Source of the DNA: a virus
Length of the DNA: 40,931 nucleotides
Strand: one strand, 5' to 3'
IMG/VR virus record: IMGVR_UViG_3300037189_005284
Location: 1-40,931 of that record
Shown here: positions 7,781 to 15,869 of the stretch, in pieces
How positions within the stretch are numbered: the stretch's first letter is position 1
How the letters are laid out: every line of letters starts with the position of its first letter
Program-made: the position numbers and the translations under genes
Notes under the pieces: model-generated
Seen by the model: the letters and a program-made list of their open reading frames with translations, nothing else
The model's database searches: none
What the model was told of the DNA's origin: nothing

Positions 7781-9418
7781 TTATGCGTATGTTACTTCGC
7801 TTGTTTGTGCTGTTGCTACCCAACGTATATTAGTGGCCGCTGCGCCCGTCGCTGTGATAGCTAGACCACCATTGGTCGTATCCGCGCTGACTGCAATACC
7901 CCAACCTGGTACATTGCTGATAGTAGTTAAAATTGATGAGACTAATGTAGTGCTGGCTGCTGTGCCTTCTTGTCTTATTAAACCTTCAATTTTCCATGCG
8001 GCTGATTTTGTACCACCCGCCGCCGATTGTCGTGCAACAATCATTATACTGAAAGTGTATGCGGAGTTGTTAGGAAGGATAATTTGATTAGTTGCACTCG
8101 CAGAGGTCGAATAAGACAAAAGAACTGTTGCAGTTGCGTCAGTTGTGGCGGCTCGAAGAACCAAAGATGCCTGCTGACTATCGCCTGCTGCTGCAAACCT
8201 TCCACTAGAGCTTGCAAATTTTCCAGATACGGCAGAGCTTGCACCATATCCTAAAGCAACTGAATATCGTTGTGTGGCTACAACGCCATCTCCAATAACA
8301 ATTGAACCTTGCCCAGAAGCTGTAGGAGCGCCAAAATCTGAATTTGTTCCGATAGCAATCGAAGCTGTTCCTGATGCAACGGCTCCATAACCCGATAAGC
8401 AAACAGAGGACGTTCCAGTTGCCTGTGATAATTGACCGATAGCAACCGACTGGCCAGCAGTTGCTTTAGCTCTATCGCTCAATGCAATTGAGTTTGTTCC
8501 TTGCGCCCCATAGGTGCTGGTTATATTGGCAATCGAAGCCGCAAACGAGTCTGCTCCAGATGCGTAGGAGCCGCCGATGGCGGTTCCTCCATAACCAACA
8601 CCAGTAACCGTAGACCCATTGCCAGCAGAATTTAAGCCAATTGCTGTACCATTTGTAGTTGCACTTGTGCTTGCACCAAGAGCGAGTGCGTAAGTACCTG
8701 TAGTAGTTTGCGCCCCATAGCCTATTGAAACGCTATAATTAGTGGTTGAAGTAGCACCCACGCCAATTGCAACACTGCCTGCTCCAGTGGACTTTGCAGT
8801 ATTTCCGATAGCAATTGAGTTTGTTCCTTGCGCCCCATAGGTGCTGGTGTTGTTTCCAATTGCCGCCGCAAATGAGTCTTGACCAGATGCGTAAGAGCCG
8901 CCGAGGGCCATTGCACCGCCGCCAGTAACGGTTTGTGAACCACTACCACCTGAGTTTGTACCTATTGCGGCACTAAAACCTGCTGTTGCAGATGCCGCAT
9001 AACCTATTGCAAAACTGCCGGAACCAGTAGCAACTGCACGGGTACTATAACTTCCAGCGTTATCAAAAGCAAAACCGTTAGTATCACGCACAGATCCAAT
9101 CATCCAATTAAGACCATCACTGATTACTTGAACAGCATTACCTCTTGCAATACTAATAGATGCGGCGGCGCTTATTGTTCCAGATATAGGAGAAATAGTT
9201 AATAACCCTGTAGACTTATCAGACCAGATCCAAACATTAAATCCAACACCTACAGTAGCCGCAGGTGGTAAAGAGCATGTGATAGCTCCTGTAGAAGAAA
9301 ACTGTAAAATAGCTCCATAATCAGCACCTGTAACAGTATATGCCGCAGTAAGACTCTTTATCGTGTACCTCTGTGGTATCTGATTATTGAACGCTGAGAG
9401 CTGCTGCGGTGTACTCAC
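7781..9418 (-). CDS. YadA-head-like tail fibre / adhesin
   Basis: This 545-aa protein starts with a GTG codon directly after the preceding stop; a GGAG ribosome-binding site at the right distance supports it and there is no nearby ATG. Residues 15-110 form a beta module (YTVTGADYGAILQFSSTG, SDGLNWMIGS). Residues about 125-420 are YadA-head-like repeats (GSFAIGYAASATAG, GSVAIGVGATSTTN, YSVALGYGASSAV), expected to fold as a trimeric left-handed beta-roll. The last 120 residues form a separate domain (LVLRAATTDATATVLLSYS, YTFSIMIVARQSAAGG, NIRWVATAQTSEVTYA) of a type recurrent at the ends of cyanophage-like fibres. The domain order suggests shaft plus adhesin tip. It contains an internal duplication carrying a 38-nt identical repeat. 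Confidence 0.85.
   Translation of the reverse strand: MSTPQQLSAFNNQIPQRYTIKSLTAAYTVTGADYGAILQFSSTGAITCSLPPAATVGVGFNVWIWSDKSTGLLTISPISGTISAAASISIARGNAVQVISDGLNWMIGSVRDTNGFAFDNAGSYSTRAVATGSGSFAIGYAASATAGFSAAIGTNSGGSGSQTVTGGGAMALGGSYASGQDSFAAAIGNNTSTYGAQGTNSIAIGNTAKSTGAGSVAIGVGATSTTNYSVSIGYGAQTTTGTYALALGASTSATTNGTAIGLNSAGNGSTVTGVGYGGTAIGGSYASGADSFAASIANITSTYGAQGTNSIALSDRAKATAGQSVAIGQLSQATGTSSVCLSGYGAVASGTASIAIGTNSDFGAPTASGQGSIVIGDGVVATQRYSVALGYGASSAVSGKFASSSGRFAAAGDSQQASLVLRAATTDATATVLLSYSTSASATNQIILPNNSAYTFSIMIVARQSAAGGTKSAAWKIEGLIRQEGTAASTTLVSSILTTISNVPGWGIAVSADTTNGGLAITATGAAATNIRWVATAQTSEVTYA
8484..8521 (+). repeat. 38-nt direct repeat, copy 1
   Basis: This 38-nt stretch is identical to 8811-8848. 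The offset is 327 nt (109 codons), so the repeat is in frame within the YadA-like fibre gene. It encodes part of a conserved STYGAQGTNSIA segment. The flanks are similar but have diverged. Confidence 0.9.
8811..8848 (+). repeat. 38-nt direct repeat, copy 2
   Basis: Second identical copy of the 38-nt repeat at 8484-8521. The neighbouring protein segments GGSYASGQDSFAA and GGSYASGADSFAA show that the duplication covers a longer module, with the central 38 nt kept identical. Confidence 0.9.
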
Positions 9419-9901
9419 TTAGTAATCTCCACCAAGAGCATTTACTGCTATGGCAATGTTAGTGCCACCTGCTGCTACTGTTGTTCCCGCATAGATACGA
9501 TATGTTGCAGGAAGATTTAGACCACCAGGAGGAAGAGGTAGGTTGTATACTGTTAGTGCAGTTGTACCTAGTGCAGTCACCGCAGTTGCAGGCAAGGCCA
9601 CTTCACCTAAGAAGATGTTGTTAGTGGCGGTTGTATTGACAGAACCGTTGTTAATCCAGAAACGAGCCACCGTAGCGGCTGAGGTACCTGATGCGGTATT
9701 GCCGTTAGTAGATGCAAACCTACAGGTAATCTGATCGACACGAGAACCGTTAGAGCCAGCTGTATAGGCGAGAGCCATGGCTGTTCCAGTAGCCATTGTA
9801 CCATCAAATGCGGTCGTATTAGTCATTGCTGTAGAAAGAATTGCGTTCAATGCACCTACGTTGGGTACCTGTGCAAATATAGGTGTAGCTGTTACAGGCA
9901 T
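9419..9901 (-). CDS. Small beta-rich virion protein (160 aa)
   Basis: This 160-aa protein is rich in Thr, Ala and Gly with no charged clusters. It shows AYTAGSNGSRVDQITCRFAS (about residues 48-67), ARFWINNGS and LGEVALPATAV, ending in NALGGDY. This layout (a TAGANGSRV-type strand, a strand with W or F, then a C-terminal GGD) is shared by small phage virion proteins of unknown role that look like single beta-sandwich domains. The ATG abuts the stop of the 1549-aa fibre and its own stop abuts the GTG of the 545-aa fibre, so the three are probably translated together and may form one appendage. Confidence 0.75.
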   Translation of the reverse strand: MPVTATPIFAQVPNVGALNAILSTAMTNTTAFDGTMATGTAMALAYTAGSNGSRVDQITCRFASTNGNTASGTSAATVARFWINNGSVNTTATNNIFLGEVALPATAVTALGTTALTVYNLPLPPGGLNLPATYRIYAGTTVAAGGTNIAIAVNALGGDY

Positions 9902-12900
9902 TTAGAGACCTCCAAAATTGTATGCGAGATAGATATTGCTACCAGTAGAACTACCACCAGAACTACCCGTATTGGCCTTCGTAAATGCTGCGTTGATGTT
10001 ACCGTTGGCAGTATTCAATGCACCAACAAGGTTGGCAATATTTGAAGTTATAGCAGTTATGCTAGTATTTATGGTATTGGCCACATACAAACCAGAGTTG
10101 GCTTGGTTAAATGCTGAGGTAATGTTACCATTAGCGGTGGTTAGAACCACACCATGCTGAGTGATACCAGTATTGGCATTTGTCACCGCACCAGTTAAGT
10201 TGGCCACATTCGAATTGACTATTACGATGTTGCTATTGATGGTATTGGCTGCATATAAACCAGAGTTGGCTTGGTTAAATGCTGATGTAATATTACCGTT
10301 AGCAGTGGTTAGTACTACACCATGCTGCGTTATACCCGTATTGGCTGTGCTGACTGCACCAGTAAGATTAGCTATGTTTGAAGTTATACCAGTGATGTTT
10401 CCGTTAGCAGTAGTAACGGCACCAATGGCAAGATTGGCCTGACCAAAGGCGGATGTGATATTACCGTTAGCAGTGGTTAGTACTACACCATGCTGCGTTA
10501 TACCAGTATTAGCGTTGGTTATCGCACCAGTAAGATTGGCTATGTTAGATGTGATGCCTGTAATATTGGTGTTGGTTGTTCCTACTGCACCTATTGCAGC
10601 ATTGGCCTGTGCAAAAGCTGATGTGGCATATCCATTGGCCGTAGTAACTGCACCTATTGCAGCATTGGCCTGTGCAAAAGCTGATGTGTCATATCCATTG
10701 GCCGTAGTAACTGCACCACTTAAATTGGCTACATTTGAAGTGAAACCGGTGATGTTGGTATTGGCCGTGCTGACTGCACCAATGGCTGCATTGGCCTGAG
10801 CAAAGGCACCAGTAGCATATCCATTGGCCGTAGTAACTGCTCCGATAGCAGAATTGGCCTGATCGAAAGCGCTCGTTGCATAACCTCTTGCTATCGTATC
10901 GACAGTGCCTCCACCGCCGCCACCTGCCAGTAGGTCGGTTCCTACCGAAGCATTGGCTGTAGAAAGATCGATGAAGACGCCACGATTATTGCCTGTAGTT
11001 TCAAAAATTCTTATCTTGTTGAGATATATGTCGATGGCAATAGGGCCGTTCAGGTTACCAGTTGGTGCTGCTGCAAGGTTGAGTTGACCGCCTTCACCGC
11101 CGCTGGCCTGTAATGATTGGAGAACACCATACGAAATAAGATCATTTGTAGTAGATAATGTACCGTTGAAAAATGCTCCTGATGTGTTAGGAAGAGCATT
11201 GTTCGCTTTGTTGAATGAGGCGGTTATGTTACCATTGGCTGTAGTGATTGCACCACCAAGGTTGGTGATGTTAAGGTTGGCGGCAGATATTGCACCAATG
11301 GCTAAATTGGCTTGACCAAAGGCACCTGTTATCCATGTGACAACATTTTGACCGTTCAGTATGATGTTGTTGGATTTGATAGATGCGTTTAGTACATCGA
11401 TGGTGAAGTTGTTACCAACGGGATCAATATGATTTGTGTTATACAGTAGAGCATCATCATAGTATTCATTAAATAGATACCATTCTTTATTTGCAGAATC
11501 GCGGAAAAGACCAGTGTGAACAATCTTGCTTCCAGTATTCAAGTAGTGAGCTATGAAACCAACATCAACTATATCTGAAGTGATGTTGTTATTGGCTAAT
11601 ATGATGATAGGGTCATCGATAACGACGTTATTGCTTGAATAAACTGTTGAATTGCCAGTAAAACTCAAGTTACCTTGAATGATAACGTCACCAAATATAG
11701 TACCACCATTTGCAGAATATCGAGTGTTGGCATAGTTGAAGGCGGCCGTGATGTTTCCGTTTGCAGTGGTTAGTACTACACCATGCTGGGTAATATTGGT
11801 ATTTGCCGTAACAAGAGCACCAGTGAGATTGGCTATGTTAGAGGTGATGCCAGTGATGTTTCCGTTTGCTGTGCTGATGGCTCCAATGGCAGCATTGGCC
11901 TGAGCAAAGGCACCAGTAGCATATCCATTGGCCGTAGTAACTGCTCCGATAGCAGAATTGGCCTGAGCAAAGGCAGAGGTTGCATAACCATTGGCAGTTG
12001 TGATAGCACCACCAAGGTTGGCTATGTTCGAGCTTATGCCAGTGATATTACTATTTGCTGAGGTGACGGCTCCGATAGCAGCATTAGCCTGAGCGAAGGC
12101 ACTAGTAGCATATCCATTAGATGTGACCACTGCACCAGTAAGATTGGCTATGTTAGAGGTGACGCCAGTAATATCAGTATTGGCTGTGTTAATAGCACCC
12201 AAAGCCAGATTAGCTTGAGTGAATGCCGAGACGGCATAACCATTGGCCGTTAATACTGCGCCGATGGCTGCATTAGCCTGTGTAAAGGCGCCAGTAGCAT
12301 AACTATTAGATGTAGTAATTGCACCACCAAGGTTGGCTATGTTTGAACTGGCACCAGTGATATCAGTGTTTGCGGTATTAATAGCACCAATTGCCAGGTT
12401 GGCTTGAAAAAATGCTAAGTTGGCTTGACCAAATGTTTGAGCAAAGGCATTTGCAATATAACCATTGGCCGTGGCTATGGCACCACCAAGGTTGGCTGCG
12501 TTGTTATTGGCAGTATTAATAGCACCAATCGCAAGGTTAGCCTGAGCGAACGAGGCTGATATGTTGGCATTGGCTGAGACAATAGCACCAATGGCCAGGT
12601 TAGCCTGAGCAAAGGCTGAGGTTGCATATCCGTTGGCTGTAGTGATAGCAGCACCAAGATTATCGGCATATGTATTGGCCGTTACAATGGCACCAATGGC
12701 TGCATTAGCCTGAGCGAAGGCCGCAGATATATTAGCATTGGCTGAAACAATTGCTCCAATAGCTGCATTGGCCTGAGTAAATGAGGCTGATATGTTGGCA
12801 TTTGCAGAAACAATAGCTCCAATAGCTAGGTTAGCCTGTGCAAAGGCACTTGTGGCATATCCGTTGGCTGTAGTGATAGCTGCGCCGAGGTTTGCAGCAT

Positions 12901-14551
12901 ATGTGTTAGCTGTTACAATAGCTCCAATAGCTGCATTGGCCTGAGTAAATGAGGCTGCAATATTTGCGTTGGCTGAAACAATGGCACCAATAGCTAGGTT
13001 AGCCTGAGCGAAGGCACTTGTAGCATATCCATTGGCCGTAGTGATAGCAGCGCCGAGGTTTGCAGCATATGTATTGGCCGTTACAATGGCACCAATAGCT
13101 GCATTGGCCTGAGTAAATGATGCTGCAATATTGGCGTTAGCTGATACGATAGCACCAATGGCCAGGTTAGCTTGAGTAAAGGCTGAGGTTGCATAGCCAT
13201 TCGCTGTATTAATAGCACCACTATGATTTGTAATATTAGTATTGGCTGTAGTAACTGCACCAGTGAGATTGGCTATGTTAGAATTAACTATGACAATATT
13301 AGCATTGATGGTATTGGCAGCATATAACGCAGCATTGGCCTGAGCAAAGGCACTCGTAGCATAACCATTGGCTGTAGTGATGGCTGCACCAAGGTTGGCA
13401 CTATATGTGTTAGCTGTAACGATAGCACCAATGGCTGCATTAGCCTGAGCGAAGGCGGCTGTTGCATATCCGTTGCCTGTTACTACTGCACCAATGGCTG
13501 CGTTGGCCTGATTGTATGCGTTAGTAATCCAGGATATCGTATTCTGACCACCAAGAATAACATTACTTGTTCTCAAGGTCGCATTGAGAACTGAAATAGT
13601 AAAGTTGTTACCAGCAGGATCAATTATGTTGTTAATTGGCTCTTTGTTGTACTCTTGGAAAACATAGTACTCTTTGGTCGTAGAATCTCTGAATACACCA
13701 GTGTGTACATTATAGCCAGCTGAGTTGACGTAGTTACCTATGAAACCAATATCTACTAAGTCTGTCGCATAGTTATTTGCGGCCAGATAGATCAAAGGAT
13801 CGGTTACAGATAGCGTCTGCACACCGATGTAGGTTGTGTTACCAGTGATTGAAAGATTACCAGCAATTCCAACATCACCCTGAATTGTACCACCCCATGA
13901 ACGGAATACGGTACTATCGAGAGCGAAGTTTACATTGACACCTGGTGCTGTATCGACTACAGTTGTTACGATACCATTTGATGCTTGAATGAATGAGAGG
14001 GTTTCACCAACTTGAAGTATCGCCGAACCTGAATTGGCAGCAATACCTTGAGTGGTGTTGATAGCCACATTTGCAGCTCTCGTCAATCTACCTTTCGCAT
14101 CTACTGTGAAAGAAGGTATTTGATTAGCACCACCATAGGTACCAGAGGTGACACCTGTTACATTAAGAACGAGAGGAATGTTAGCGTTCGCACCACCGTT
14201 AACGGACACAACACCATTAGCATCACCTTCGACGCCAATTATTCTAGGTGTTGCCCATACACTAGCAGAATTAGCGACACCAGTAAGAACACCAGTGATA
14301 TTTGCTGTGATTGTATTTGCTGAGAAATTGCCTTGACTGTCTCTGAGTACGAGAGTGCTAGGATTATTTACATTATTAGCATCATCAATGATTTTAGTAT
14401 ATCGCCCACCACCAATTGTCAATGACGAACCGTTTGCAGAACCTACATAAAGTGTATTTGAGCTATATGAATATGCTGGTTCGCCAGCAGCAAGAGAGGT
14501 CGGTGCGGTATTGACAGAGGATCTCTTGATCTGAATTGTTGTATTTGCCAC
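9902..14551 (-). CDS. Giant heptad-repeat tail fibre (1549 aa)
   Basis: This is the longest fibre of the block. It starts with GTG one nt after the upstream stop. The N-terminus (TTIQIKRSSVNTAPTSLAAG) is a common phage-fibre attachment module. Most of the rest is heptad-periodic sequence of the AFAQANA-AIGAIVT-ANTYAAN type, expected to make a long trimeric coiled coil. Two related globular domains (about residues 218-345 and 945-1075; GNNFTISVLNA and GNNFTIDVLNA) interrupt it, and a third unrelated one lies at about 1117-1225. The C-terminus (GSNIYLAYNFGGL) has neither an S74 chaperone nor an obvious tip, so a tip may come from the abutting downstream genes. The role as a long side fibre is inferred. 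Confidence 0.85.
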   Translation of the reverse strand: MANTTIQIKRSSVNTAPTSLAAGEPAYSYSSNTLYVGSANGSSLTIGGGRYTKIIDDANNVNNPSTLVLRDSQGNFSANTITANITGVLTGVANSASVWATPRIIGVEGDANGVVSVNGGANANIPLVLNVTGVTSGTYGGANQIPSFTVDAKGRLTRAANVAINTTQGIAANSGSAILQVGETLSFIQASNGIVTTVVDTAPGVNVNFALDSTVFRSWGGTIQGDVGIAGNLSITGNTTYIGVQTLSVTDPLIYLAANNYATDLVDIGFIGNYVNSAGYNVHTGVFRDSTTKEYYVFQEYNKEPINNIIDPAGNNFTISVLNATLRTSNVILGGQNTISWITNAYNQANAAIGAVVTGNGYATAAFAQANAAIGAIVTANTYSANLGAAITTANGYATSAFAQANAALYAANTINANIVIVNSNIANLTGAVTTANTNITNHSGAINTANGYATSAFTQANLAIGAIVSANANIAASFTQANAAIGAIVTANTYAANLGAAITTANGYATSAFAQANLAIGAIVSANANIAASFTQANAAIGAIVTANTYAANLGAAITTANGYATSAFAQANLAIGAIVSANANISASFTQANAAIGAIVSANANISAAFAQANAAIGAIVTANTYADNLGAAITTANGYATSAFAQANLAIGAIVSANANISASFAQANLAIGAINTANNNAANLGGAIATANGYIANAFAQTFGQANLAFFQANLAIGAINTANTDITGASSNIANLGGAITTSNSYATGAFTQANAAIGAVLTANGYAVSAFTQANLALGAINTANTDITGVTSNIANLTGAVVTSNGYATSAFAQANAAIGAVTSANSNITGISSNIANLGGAITTANGYATSAFAQANSAIGAVTTANGYATGAFAQANAAIGAISTANGNITGITSNIANLTGALVTANTNITQHGVVLTTANGNITAAFNYANTRYSANGGTIFGDVIIQGNLSFTGNSTVYSSNNVVIDDPIIILANNNITSDIVDVGFIAHYLNTGSKIVHTGLFRDSANKEWYLFNEYYDDALLYNTNHIDPVGNNFTIDVLNASIKSNNIILNGQNVVTWITGAFGQANLAIGAISAANLNITNLGGAITTANGNITASFNKANNALPNTSGAFFNGTLSTTNDLISYGVLQSLQASGGEGGQLNLAAAPTGNLNGPIAIDIYLNKIRIFETTGNNRGVFIDLSTANASVGTDLLAGGGGGGTVDTIARGYATSAFDQANSAIGAVTTANGYATGAFAQANAAIGAVSTANTNITGFTSNVANLSGAVTTANGYDTSAFAQANAAIGAVTTANGYATSAFAQANAAIGAVGTTNTNITGITSNIANLTGAITNANTGITQHGVVLTTANGNITSAFGQANLAIGAVTTANGNITGITSNIANLTGAVSTANTGITQHGVVLTTANGNITSAFNQANSGLYAANTINSNIVIVNSNVANLTGAVTNANTGITQHGVVLTTANGNITSAFNQANSGLYVANTINTSITAITSNIANLVGALNTANGNINAAFTKANTGSSGGSSTGSNIYLAYNFGGL
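12590..13180 (-). repeat. 168-nt tandem repeats (eight heptads each)
   Basis: Within the 1549-aa fibre, a 56-residue unit encoding eight heptads recurs at exactly 168-nt spacing; equivalent bases fall at 13122, 12954 and 12786. Copies differ mainly at synonymous sites. Because 56 is a multiple of 7, expansion or contraction keeps the coiled-coil phase. Confidence 0.85.
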
Positions 14552-14552
14552 T

Positions 14553-14777
14553 TCAGAATGTTCCCCCGTCGATTACTGGTATGACTTTCACGACAAATTT
14601 GTCTGAGCCTGCATCATATATCACGGCTTCATTGTCAATCAAAGTGGTAGCATCAACGTCTGTCAAACCTCGTAGCTGCTTTGATGCAGCGGCTGGAGGC
14701 ATAGCAACTGTTCTAATGTTGTCTCTACTCTGTTTATTTATGCTAACTCGGATGCCAGTTTGCTGTACTACGGCCAT
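14553..14777 (-). CDS. Small conserved virion-associated protein (74 aa)
   Basis: This 74-aa protein reads VRVSINKQSRD-like in its first half (GIRVSINKQSRDNIRTVAMP), followed by a possible interaction segment GLTDVDATTLIDNEAVIYDA. The second half resembles the short modules found at fibre N-termini in T4-like phages, here present as a separate protein. An AAGG ribosome-binding site precedes the ATG. It lies between a 112-aa virion protein and the giant fibre, so a role in fibre attachment is plausible but not shown. Confidence 0.75.
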   Translation of the reverse strand: MAVVQQTGIRVSINKQSRDNIRTVAMPPAAASKQLRGLTDVDATTLIDNEAVIYDAGSDKFVVKVIPVIDGGTF

Positions 14778-14783
14778 ATCTTT

Positions 14784-15122
14784 TTACCTTGTGATACCAG
14801 GATTTACAGTAATGATACCTTCCAATACTCTAACCACAATACCAGTTGGATCTTCAGTTTCCAAATCAAAAAGATATCTACCCGCCTTAACATTAGAAGT
14901 ATTGGCAGCTGCCAAAGTTACAGTAATCTCACCATTGGCTGCGTTTGTTATGGCACACACAAGGTTTGCGGCAGCATTTGAAGAGTAGTATGAGCGGCGC
15001 ATCTGGCTCCTAACAATGTAATTGGCCACATTGATATAGTCATTCGTCAAGTCATCTGTGATATTGATGACATTGTTGAATGATGCACCTTGATCCATAT
15101 AGAGTTCTACATAAGCTGCCAT
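14784..15122 (-). CDS. Conserved small virion protein (112 aa)
   Basis: This 112-aa protein has a pattern common in small structural proteins of T4-like environmental phages: an N-terminal strand VELYMDQGASFNNVINITDD, then SQMRRSYYSSNAAANLVCAI, NGEITVTLAAANTSNVKAGR, YLFDLETEDPTGIVVRVLEG and ITVNPGITR. It looks like a single beta-sandwich domain similar in layout to baseplate or fibre accessory domains. An AAAAAGG ribosome-binding site precedes the ATG, and a late-promoter-like GATAAATA lies 26 nt upstream. The exact role is unknown. Confidence 0.78.
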   Translation of the reverse strand: MAAYVELYMDQGASFNNVINITDDLTNDYINVANYIVRSQMRRSYYSSNAAANLVCAITNAANGEITVTLAAANTSNVKAGRYLFDLETEDPTGIVVRVLEGIITVNPGITR

Positions 15123-15148
15123 GGTTCGACCTTTTTCAATCCTTTAGA

Positions 15149-15156
15149 TATTTATC
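15149..15156 (-). promoter_or_regulatory. Candidate late promoter (GATAAATA)
   Basis: The minus strand reads GATAAATA, one mismatch from the T4 late octamer, inside the 70-bp gap that is the largest on the minus strand. It lies 26 nt upstream of the 112-aa gene and would start a transcript covering the giant fibre. The location in a real gap makes it more credible than matches inside genes. Confidence 0.45.
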
Positions 15157-15181
15157 CATCTATATGGTTTGATATCCCTAC

Positions 15182-15197
15182 AATAGAGGCCTCTATT
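15182..15197. repeat. 16-bp perfect palindrome at a stop codon
   Basis: AATAGAGGCCTCTATT is a perfect inverted repeat that includes the stop codon of the 217-aa gene. As RNA it could form a 6-bp stem with a 4-nt loop. No U-run follows on either strand, so it does not look like an intrinsic terminator. A protein-binding or processing site is possible; chance is also possible. Confidence 0.5.
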
Positions 15198-15846
15198 TGT
15201 CACTTAACGCTGTAAGATTTATTTGATTCAATTCTAGTAATTTAGGAATATCTATTCTCTCTTCCTGGATGGTCTGAATAACTACTGACATAGGGTCACC
15301 CTTGCTGGCGATCCATCTGATCTTTTCTATGGCCGGTAGGATCTCATCGATAAACGCTGGGTGCATCCTCATCGTGACAAAGTGTTCCGTTGGAATGTTT
15401 CCATTAGTTAAAAGACTATTTTCAGCCCTGCTGATTAGCTCCATCTTCCACTCATCGTATTGAGCGGCTTCGTGTGCTTCTGGATCTGGCAGGTCTTTGA
15501 AGCGACGATGCGGCTGGATCTTTTCGATACACTTGTTGATAAACTCTAATTCTTTTTTTGCTGCTTCAATATTGCGTAAAGTAAAAGCTTTAGTATTTTT
15601 AGCTTCCATAAGAATAGATTTACCTTTTAATATGCTAACTTCGTCTCCGCTATCAATCATTCTTTGAGCTTTTAAGATTTTAGCTTGTTGTTTTAATTCT
15701 GAAGATTCAATCATAGCTAATGACATTTCTCTATCTTCTTGAAGATCCTTCAATAAACTATAAGCACCATCAGCTGTATGACAAGAACCAGCTAAAAAAT
15801 AAGCAATTTGAAAATCTTTGTTTAATCTATTATTTTTAGCGTGCAT
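15193..15846 (-). CDS. Conserved T4-like phage protein of unknown function (217 aa), chimeric composition
   Basis: This mostly helical soluble protein begins with NNRLNKDFQIAYFLAGSCHT, a start I associate with a protein family present in many T4-like environmental phages. The middle is a coiled coil (about residues 35-110), followed by IEKIQPHRRFKDLPDPEAHE and a C-terminal helical domain with FVTMRMHPAFIDEILPAIEK. No enzyme motif is visible. An AGGAG ribosome-binding site precedes the ATG. Base composition changes sharply near residue 102: I count about 29% GC over 15541-15840 and about 43% over 15181-15540. The gene sits between a Kelch-like protein and the 112-aa gene. Its function is not known to me. 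Confidence 0.78.
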   Translation of the reverse strand: MHAKNNRLNKDFQIAYFLAGSCHTADGAYSLLKDLQEDREMSLAMIESSELKQQAKILKAQRMIDSGDEVSILKGKSILMEAKNTKAFTLRNIEAAKKELEFINKCIEKIQPHRRFKDLPDPEAHEAAQYDEWKMELISRAENSLLTNGNIPTEHFVTMRMHPAFIDEILPAIEKIRWIASKGDPMSVVIQTIQEERIDIPKLLELNQINLTALSDK

Positions 15847-15869
15847 AATAAATCACTCCTATATTATTA

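Noticed and set aside
10161-10799. Long hydrophobic plus-strand frames opposite the giant fibre, resembling membrane proteins
   Set aside because: They are antisense translations of the Ala/Asn/Thr heptad repeats; the repeat period recurs in them and there is no ribosome-binding site.
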